A DNA stretch of 11,402 nucleotides from positions 1 through 11,402 of the forward strand of contig SLHZ01000259.1 in assembly GCA_007135895.1 (NCBI GenBank), in the 5' to 3' direction. Shown here in pieces: positions 7,043 to 11,402 of the stretch (position 1 is its first letter; every line of letters begins with the position of its first letter). Source of the stretch: Balneolales bacterium. Lineage in GTDB: Bacteria > Bacteroidota > Rhodothermia > Balneolales > Natronogracilivirgulaceae. The notes beneath the pieces are model-generated. The model saw only the letters and a list, made by a program, of their open reading frames with translations, did not search any database and had not been told where the DNA came from. A program made the position numbers and the translations under genes.

Positions 7043-7882
7043 ATGTCCTATCCCAACATATACCGGCCCTATCTGATGCGCATCGACCAGATCACCGAGG
7101 AGGCCCCGGATGTGCGAACACTGAGACTCGGCTTCACCCGGGATGAAGACCGGGAACATTTTTCTTTCAAAGCCGGTCAGTTCGGGGAGTATTCGATTTT
7201 CGGCGAAGGGGAAAGCACCTTCTGCATCGCCTCCTCTCCCACGCGCGAAGGCTACATCGAATGCACGTTCCGCAAGATGGGCCGCGTCACCAGCGCCCTC
7301 TCGATGCGGGAAGTGGGCGACACCATCGGTTTTCGGGGTCCTTACGGAAGCATCTTCCCGATCGAGGAGTGGTACGGTAAAAACCTGCTTTTCATCGCCG
7401 GAGGCATCGCCCTGCCCCCCATGCGCTGTGTCATATGGAATACCCTCGACCTGCGCGACCGGTTTGAGGATATCACCATTATTTACGGGGCACGCACCGT
7501 AGCCGACCTGGTTTACAAGCACGAACTCAAAGAGTGGGACGAACGGCCTGATGTGAACCTGATCACAACCGTCGATCCAGGTGGTGAAACGGAGGACTGG
7601 ACCGGCAAGACCGGTTTCGTACCAACGGTTTTGGAAGAAGCGGCGCCATCCAGCCAGAATACGGTAGCCATTGTGTGCGGACCGCCGATCATGATCAAGT
7701 TCACCTTCCCGGTCCTGGAGAAACTCGGTTTCGGCCCCGACAGCATCTTTACGACACTGGAAAACCGCATGAAATGCGGAATCGGCAAATGCGGCCGCTG
7801 CAATGTGGGTGAAATCTTTGTGTGCAAAGACGGCCCCGTCTTCACCTACGCGAAGATGAAAGAGCTGCCCCCCGAGTTCTGA
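7043..7882 (+). CDS. flxA: FlxA-like FAD/NAD(P)H-binding subunit (PyrK / sulfhydrogenase-gamma type)
   Basis: Electron entry subunit: a ferredoxin-NADP reductase-type flavoprotein expected to oxidise NADH (or NADPH). The FAD-binding beta barrel covers about residues 1-105 with AGQFGEYSIF (45-54), STFCIASSP (58-66) and RGPYGS (98-103). The NAD(P) domain has LFIAGGIALPPMR (116-128) and VCGPPIM (211-217). A C-terminal PyrK-type [2Fe-2S] site has C245-x4-C250-x2-C253-x7-C261 (KCGIGKCGRCN). Length (279 aa) is normal and there is no repeat insertion. AGGAG (7030-7034) lies 8 bases before ATG 7043, which directly follows the flxB stop. It is the last gene of the operon; no convincing terminator follows. 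After its TGA the same frame stays open to 8125 through the repeat spacer. Confidence 0.93.
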   Translation: MSYPNIYRPYLMRIDQITEEAPDVRTLRLGFTRDEDREHFSFKAGQFGEYSIFGEGESTFCIASSPTREGYIECTFRKMGRVTSALSMREVGDTIGFRGPYGSIFPIEEWYGKNLLFIAGGIALPPMRCVIWNTLDLRDRFEDITIIYGARTVADLVYKHELKEWDERPDVNLITTVDPGGETEDWTGKTGFVPTVLEEAAPSSQNTVAIVCGPPIMIKFTFPVLEKLGFGPDSIFTTLENRMKCGIGKCGRCNVGEIFVCKDGPVFTYAKMKELPPEF

Positions 7883-7923
7883 CCGGACTGGATCAGGGTT
7901 CCACGAATACTTCCAACCGGCAA

Positions 7924-8076
7924 ATTGCGCCAACCGACAGCTTGCGCCAACCCACCGCCTGCTCTAACCGGCAACTTGCTCCAACCGACAAATTGCGCCA
8001 ATCCACAGCCTGCTCCAATCGAAAACTTGCTCCAACCGACACCTTGCTCCAACCATCAGCCTGTCATTTCCAGCCA
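7924..8076 (+). repeat. 51-bp tandem repeat (three copies, each of 17+18+16-bp subunits)
   Basis: Three 51-bp copies at 7924-7974, 7975-8025 and 8026-8076 (the last decayed at its end). Each consists of subunits of 17, 18 and 16 bp related to TTGCTCCAACCGACA, for example CTTGCTCCAACCGACAA, ATTGCGCCAATCCACAGC and CTGCTCCAATCGAAAA. A related core (CTTCCAACCGGCAA) precedes the block at about 7910. Because 51 is a multiple of 3, the unit reads as a 17-residue peptide repeat in open frames: one frame gives APTDSLRQ, APTDKLRQ and APTDTLLQ, and the flxA frame gives LRQPTACANP, LLQPTNCANP and LLQPTPCSNH. Whether any frame is translated is unknown. Confidence 0.85.
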
Positions 8077-8125
8077 AAAATCAGCGATCATCATAGGTGC
8101 AGGCATCGGCGGGATCGCGTGCTGA
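8066..8125 (+). pseudogene. Truncated N-terminus of a FAD/NAD-binding oxidoreductase (relic)
   Basis: In the same frame as flxA and the repeat block, codons 8066-8122 read ISSQKSAIIIGAGIGGIAC and then hit TGA. IIIGAGIGGIA is the beta-alpha nucleotide-binding fingerprint (GxGxxG) found at the extreme N-terminus of FAD oxidoreductases such as phytoene desaturase/CrtI-like enzymes. It ends exactly where the family's first helix should continue. No ATG precedes it; only TTG codons in the repeat could serve. This looks like the remnant of a gene whose body has been deleted, or the 3' limit of a peptide read through the repeat. The motif is clear; the history is inference. Confidence 0.5.
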
Positions 8126-8162
8126 CAACCATCGCGCACTTTTTCGAAACAAATAAATTTCA

Positions 8163-8191
8163 TTGAATTATATTATCCGTTCCGGTATGAT
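8163..8191 (+). promoter_or_regulatory. Candidate sigma70-like promoter for the coiled-coil gene
   Basis: TTGAAT (8163-8168) and TATGAT (8186-8191) resemble -35 and -10 boxes with an ideal 17-base spacer in AT-rich DNA. Transcription would start near 8198, giving a leader of about 50 nt before the TTG at 8251. Spacing and sequence are good; if the host uses Bacteroidota-type promoters (TTTG / TAnnTTTG), this match could be fortuitous. Confidence 0.42.
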
Positions 8192-8250
8192 GAGGAAGCA
8201 GAATTATTCTATCATCTATCATTGAAACTCCTTTAACCAACCCGAAACAA

Positions 8251-8697
8251 TTGGATCCCATAGCGAATCGTTTTTCTTCTCTTGAATCGGAACTCGAACA
8301 GGTCAGCCTGCGTCAGGAGTCACAGGAGGTGGAGCTGAAAGAGCTTCAGAAACGGTGCATGCTGCTCGAGTCGGAACGGGACCGGTATCGAAAGGAGAAA
8401 AAAGCGCTGGAAACAAAGCTTGAACACATGGCGGAGCAGCATCGAACCATTCAAGCTCATATGGAGAAGATTCGGGAACGAAACAGCCGCGTCGAGAAGG
8501 AAAAAGCCTGGGAATCGTCGCTGTTTCGAATCACTCTCCTCGTTTTTCTGACCTATGTGGTAACATCACTGGTATTTTGGACTATTGACATACCCAGACC
8601 CATGCTCAACGCGCTGATTCCCACCTCCGCCTACTATGTGTCCACGCTGACCCTTCCCTTCATCCGGCGGTGGTGGATCGGCCGGCAGTCCTCCTGA
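8251..8697 (+). CDS. Small coiled-coil protein with two C-terminal membrane helices
   Basis: I do not recognise a named family. The protein begins with a long charged coiled coil (about residues 8-88, rich in Glu, Lys, Arg, Leu, with heptad-like spacing). Two hydrophobic helices follow, about 91-112 (LFRITLLVFLTYVVTSLVFW) and 119-138, joined by a short DIPRP turn, and then a basic end (RRWWIGR). It is probably anchored in the inner membrane with the coiled coil in the cytoplasm. The start is uncertain: no ATG lies between the in-frame stop at 8191 and residue 36, so TTG 8251 is the best start; it has no Shine-Dalgarno. A candidate promoter lies at 8163-8191. It converges on the polyferredoxin gene with only 9 bases between stops. 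Confidence 0.72.
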   Translation: MDPIANRFSSLESELEQVSLRQESQEVELKELQKRCMLLESERDRYRKEKKALETKLEHMAEQHRTIQAHMEKIRERNSRVEKEKAWESSLFRITLLVFLTYVVTSLVFWTIDIPRPMLNALIPTSAYYVSTLTLPFIRRWWIGRQSS

Positions 8698-8706
8698 TTT
8701 AATCGG

Positions 8707-10320
8707 TCAGAAAGGAAAGTCGTCATCAGGGGTGAAATCCAGTTTTTCAATTACCGGGGGTTTTGCCCGCCCGTGAACCGGAAGCCCGTCAATATAAATG
8801 GCCCGATGGGGACGCACCGGACAGATGTATTCACAGCCGCCGCAACCGACGCAGTACTCGGGATGGATTTCCGGAATGGTCAGTCCGTTTTTATACGGCA
8901 CCATTCTCACCGCCTGGGTGGGACAGTGTTCGGCACAGGCGCCACAGGACGTGTTATCGGTCTTGACCACACAATTTCCGAGGATAAGGGTAACAAGGCC
9001 GATCTGTTCGGTGTGTTTCTGCTCGCGTGTGAGAGGCAGGATGGCGGCGGTGGGACACACTTCGGTGCAGATCACACAGTCGAAATTGCAGAAACTGGCA
9101 TGAAAGTCCATTCTGGGCTGCATCATCCCCGTAACCCCGTATTCCAGAAAACTCGGCTGCAATACCCGGGTCGGACAGGCACTCACGCACAGCTGGCAGG
9201 CCGTGCAGGTATCTTTGAAATGCCTCAGACTTCGGGACCCCGGCGGGGAAATCGGAAACTGTTTCTGTTCCGGTATCCGGGTCGGACGATTGGTTGCCGG
9301 TTGCCGGCCATGGGCCGCCGGGCGATCCGATACCAGCCGGGTGGCCAGTGGGGTTCCCATCATGGCGGCGACCAGACGGAACAGGAAGGTCCGGCGCTCA
9401 TTATCGTTTCCGGCAGCGGCCGTTTCGGTCGGTGCAACGGTTTTTTTATCAGGGAACCACCGGTTTCTGTAGCCGATTCCCTGCTTCGAGCAGGCGTTGA
9501 GGCAGTTGAAGCAGCCCACACACCGGCTGAAATCGATGTCATTGTTTTTCAGATCAATGCACTGGGCCTTGCAGTTGAGCAAACAGTCGCCACACCGGTT
9601 GCACAGATTGAAATCAATCCCGATGCGGTACATGGAACGCGTTGCGATAAGGCCGAGGAACGACCCGACCGGGCAGATGGTGTTGCAGTACAGCCTCCCT
9701 TTTCCCAGTGAAAGCCATACGATGACCCCCAGCATCAACGCCGGCCATATCAGCGGAAGCAAGGTCATCCGGCGGGTTTCCACGTGGTACAAGGCATGAA
9801 TTCCGGCTTCCTGCAGCCATCCGGCCAGAGTGTTATTCATGGAAAAATAGAGCGGGCGGACCAGCCCTGAGAAAATCTTGCCAAACAGGCTGAATGGATC
9901 CAACAGGTTCAGAAAAAAGACGCTGCCCGCCAGAAAAGCGACGATCGTAACTCCCATTATGGTATAGCGCAGCTTGTTCCAGGGCTCTGCCGGACGATAC
10001 CGGCGCCGCTTTTTCCGGATTTTCTCCCGGTACTGTCTGGAAACGAAGGAGACCACATCCTGCAGGATCCCCAGCGGACAGACCAGCGAGCAATAAACCC
10101 GTCCCCATAGGAGTGTAACGATTAGTACGACAAGAAAACCCAGCGCCCCGATACCCGCTACGGTCAGAAAAGTGAGCAGCGAAGGGACAAACTGAATCCA
10201 GGTAATTCTCCCGTACCATGCCGGTGAGAGGCTGCCGATGAAATCCAGGAACAGAAACCCCGTCAATCCCAGAAAAAGCAGGGATACTATAACCCGGATC
10301 GGTTTCAGCCACTTATTCAT
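8707..10320 (-). CDS. NapH/NapG-like membrane polyferredoxin (4Fe-4S binding protein)
   Basis: Integral-membrane iron-sulfur protein, probably moving electrons between quinol and periplasmic or cytoplasmic carriers. The NapH/MauN-type part has four helices (about 9-29, 45-72, 119-139, 187-206) and two CxxxCP motifs (C77/C81 in CSLVCPLG; C212/C216 in CNTICPVG). Two ferredoxin motifs follow (C240/243/246/250; C267/270/273/277). A linker contains ERRTFLFRLVAAMMG (308-322), which resembles a twin-arginine segment. The C-terminal NapG-like part has motifs at C372/375/378/382, C411/415/418/422, C459/462/466 (with C450) and C490/493/496/500. Up to six [4Fe-4S] clusters are thus predicted. It follows the DUF362 gene by 75 bases bridged by a tiny ORF and has no Shine-Dalgarno. 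The fold is firm; the exact reaction is unknown. Confidence 0.88.
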   Translation of the reverse strand: MNKWLKPIRVIVSLLFLGLTGFLFLDFIGSLSPAWYGRITWIQFVPSLLTFLTVAGIGALGFLVVLIVTLLWGRVYCSLVCPLGILQDVVSFVSRQYREKIRKKRRRYRPAEPWNKLRYTIMGVTIVAFLAGSVFFLNLLDPFSLFGKIFSGLVRPLYFSMNNTLAGWLQEAGIHALYHVETRRMTLLPLIWPALMLGVIVWLSLGKGRLYCNTICPVGSFLGLIATRSMYRIGIDFNLCNRCGDCLLNCKAQCIDLKNNDIDFSRCVGCFNCLNACSKQGIGYRNRWFPDKKTVAPTETAAAGNDNERRTFLFRLVAAMMGTPLATRLVSDRPAAHGRQPATNRPTRIPEQKQFPISPPGSRSLRHFKDTCTACQLCVSACPTRVLQPSFLEYGVTGMMQPRMDFHASFCNFDCVICTEVCPTAAILPLTREQKHTEQIGLVTLILGNCVVKTDNTSCGACAEHCPTQAVRMVPYKNGLTIPEIHPEYCVGCGGCEYICPVRPHRAIYIDGLPVHGRAKPPVIEKLDFTPDDDFPF

Positions 10321-10396
10321 AATACGAGCGGAGAATCAGTTGGCGGAGACTCCATGCCCTGTCGCTCATAAAAGCCGGCATCACCAAAGAACTCAT
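10313..10396 (-). CDS. 27-codon ORF linking DUF362 and polyferredoxin genes (possible translational coupler)
   Basis: On the - strand the DUF362 stop and this start overlap as TAATG (10398-10394). The frame runs 27 codons, beginning MSSLVMPAFM and ending LRQLILRSYYE, and stops at TAA 10315-10313, just 3' of the polyferredoxin ATG (10320-10318), which it overlaps. It fills the whole gap between two genes, neither of which has a visible Shine-Dalgarno. Such an arrangement would let ribosomes finishing DUF362 travel on and reinitiate at the polyferredoxin start. The peptide is basic and amphipathic and matches no family I know. It may be a chance ORF. Confidence 0.35.
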   Translation of the reverse strand: MSSLVMPAFMSDRAWSLRQLILRSYYE

Positions 10397-11322
10397 TACA
10401 TGCGGAGCCGGTTGACGTTGAGGCTTTCCAGATCCATGGTTCCGACCCCCATCTCCTGGCCAAGCCGGATGTGTCCCACATCGGCCGGCTGCAGCCCGAA
10501 CATCAGACTCGACGCGGCATCGGCGGCCACAATATCGGTCGAGAGTACCATGCTCTGCATGGTTACGACATCTTCGACCGATATACCGCGGGGTCCATTG
10601 CGCATCATGACCCGGTAGGCATCGACAACATTGAGATCAGGAACCCGGTAGGTGGTGTAATCGGTAATACACTGATGCAGGTTGTTTCGGTGGTAGTAGC
10701 GGCGGTCCCACACATTCCCCATGAGATTCTTCATAGACACGGTGATGGACGCTCCTCCATGGTGTTTCAGCACGGGCACATTGATAAAAACATCCGATTC
10801 CAGCAGGAGTTCATGCTCCTTGGCATTCGTCAGCCGAACGCCCTTCGGAATCTCGATATCATGGTAATAGCGTTCCGAATTGCCGGGCACGACCCGCGCG
10901 CCAGCATCCCTGGCGGCTTTTTCAATGCCGCTGTTGGTATAGGCGCTGCGCCACTCGTCACAGGTATGGTCGAAGACATAAACCTCCCGGGCACCGGCTT
11001 CCAGACAGTGCTCCACAATACGGGCAACCAGTCCCGGATGGGTATTGGCGGCCATTTCAGGGGGTTTATCCCAGGCGATATTAGGTTTGACGACGACGGT
11101 CTGACCTTTTTTGACAAAGGTCTTCATCCCTCCCAGCGCGGCGATACCCCGGTTGAACATCTGTTCGGGCTGTCCGCCCCGGACAGCAACCAGGTCATAG
11201 GCCGTTTTTCCGTCCGCGCGGTATGCTGATGCCAGTGTCGAGGAAAAACCGCCAAAAGTGGCGGCAGAACCGACAAATACACCGGCTCCAATGCTTTTAA
11301 GGATAAACTCTCGTCGTTTCAT
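10396..11322 (-). CDS. DUF362 domain protein with Tat signal peptide
   Basis: Secreted DUF362-family protein of unknown activity. The N-terminus, KRREFILKSIGAG followed by a hydrophobic stretch to about residue 32, is a twin-arginine signal, suggesting export of a folded, perhaps cofactor-bearing protein. The body shows family segments VVVKPNIAWDKPP, VYVFDHTC, VFINVPVLKHHGG and SMKNLMGNVW (conserved Lys, Asn, Asp and His positions), and late on LSTDIVAADAASS. Length (308 aa) is typical. There is no ferredoxin motif within it; the iron-sulfur partner is the polyferredoxin encoded downstream, and such DUF362/polyferredoxin pairs recur in Bacteroidota. No Shine-Dalgarno is seen before ATG 11322-11320. 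The 80 bases upstream to the window edge are plain except for an A/T run at 11387-11402. Confidence 0.88.
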   Translation of the reverse strand: MKRREFILKSIGAGVFVGSAATFGGFSSTLASAYRADGKTAYDLVAVRGGQPEQMFNRGIAALGGMKTFVKKGQTVVVKPNIAWDKPPEMAANTHPGLVARIVEHCLEAGAREVYVFDHTCDEWRSAYTNSGIEKAARDAGARVVPGNSERYYHDIEIPKGVRLTNAKEHELLLESDVFINVPVLKHHGGASITVSMKNLMGNVWDRRYYHRNNLHQCITDYTTYRVPDLNVVDAYRVMMRNGPRGISVEDVVTMQSMVLSTDIVAADAASSLMFGLQPADVGHIRLGQEMGVGTMDLESLNVNRLRM

Positions 11323-11402
11323 GGCTGTGTGGGATTAGAAAGCTGTTCGTTTTTGAGCGGGATACATCGACGGGGACCCGCCGTGGAAAAAAATTTTTTA
11401 AA

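Larger units (their letters stand above)
7883..8250. other. 368-base spacer between flxA and the coiled-coil gene
   Basis: No intact gene was found. From left to right it holds about 40 bases of plain sequence, a 51-bp repeat block (7924-8076), a fragment encoding a FAD-binding nucleotide motif (8066-8125), then AT-rich DNA with a sigma70-like promoter (8163-8191). No strong terminator hairpin is visible for the flx-hdr operon. The only candidate is a 4-bp GTGC/GCAC pair around 8118-8140 before TTTTT, which is too weak to annotate. Confidence 0.7.

Noticed and set aside
6326..7933. 535-codon open frame on the - strand opposite flxB and flxA
   Set aside because: It spans two well-supported + strand genes and their junction, and shows no family motif.
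7924..8060. Possible CRISPR array or integron-like repeat cluster
   Set aside because: Units of 16-18 bp are directly adjacent with no unique spacers, are degenerate, and no cas or integrase gene is near; it is a simple tandem repeat.
8773..9711. 312-codon + strand frame opposite the polyferredoxin gene
   Set aside because: The - strand frame has four membrane helices and six ferredoxin motifs; the + frame is its shadow.
11373..11402. Hairpin plus A/T run upstream of the DUF362 gene as a terminator
   Set aside because: The stem on the - strand (6 bp with one G-U pair) is preceded, not followed, by the T run, and on the + strand it is followed by A, so polarity is wrong. No matching gene end is visible.

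Overview
The window holds a complete seven-gene heterodisulfide reductase / flavin oxidoreductase operon on the + strand (514-7882, order hdrC-hdrB-hdrA-flxD-flxC-flxB-flxA). It is followed by a repeat-rich spacer, a small coiled-coil membrane protein gene, and a convergent - strand pair (DUF362 Tat protein, then a NapH/NapG-like polyferredoxin). A truncated ATP-grasp gene runs in from the left edge. The DNA is GC-rich with AT-rich intergenic patches. The gene content points to an anaerobic or facultative bacterium that uses flavin-based electron bifurcation. Pairing of DUF362 with a NapH-like polyferredoxin fits the Bacteroidota/FCB lineage (for example Balneolota-type organisms), but this placement is a low-confidence inference. 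No rRNA, tRNA, transposase or CRISPR was seen.

Layout. 1-420: 3' end of an ATP-grasp ligase. 421-513: AT-rich leader with one perfect dyad (478-498); a second dyad (504-527) encloses the first ATG of hdrC. 514-7882: tight operon with gaps of 0-36 bp and one ATGA overlap. The expected electron path is NADH -> FlxA (FAD, [2Fe-2S]) -> FlxB/FlxC (4Fe-4S) -> FlxD ([2Fe-2S]) -> HdrA (bifurcating FAD) -> low-potential ferredoxin on one branch and HdrC -> HdrB (disulfide-reducing clusters) on the other. 7883-8250: a spacer with three 51-bp repeats, a fragment encoding the nucleotide-binding start of a FAD oxidoreductase, and a good sigma70-like promoter. 8251-8697: coiled-coil plus two-helix membrane protein. 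8707-11322 (- strand): DUF362 protein, a 27-codon linking ORF, and a polyferredoxin that appears to fuse NapH and NapG and to carry an internal twin-arginine segment.

The most unusual feature is that four of the seven operon subunits (HdrB, FlxD, FlxC, FlxB) carry low-complexity insertions between or after their Fe-S domains. Each is built from its own 15- or 18-bp tandem repeat (penta- or hexapeptide units), and all differ in composition. The spacer after flxA carries yet another repeat with 16-18 bp subunits. Every conserved cysteine motif stays intact, so the complex is probably functional but decorated with disordered linkers.
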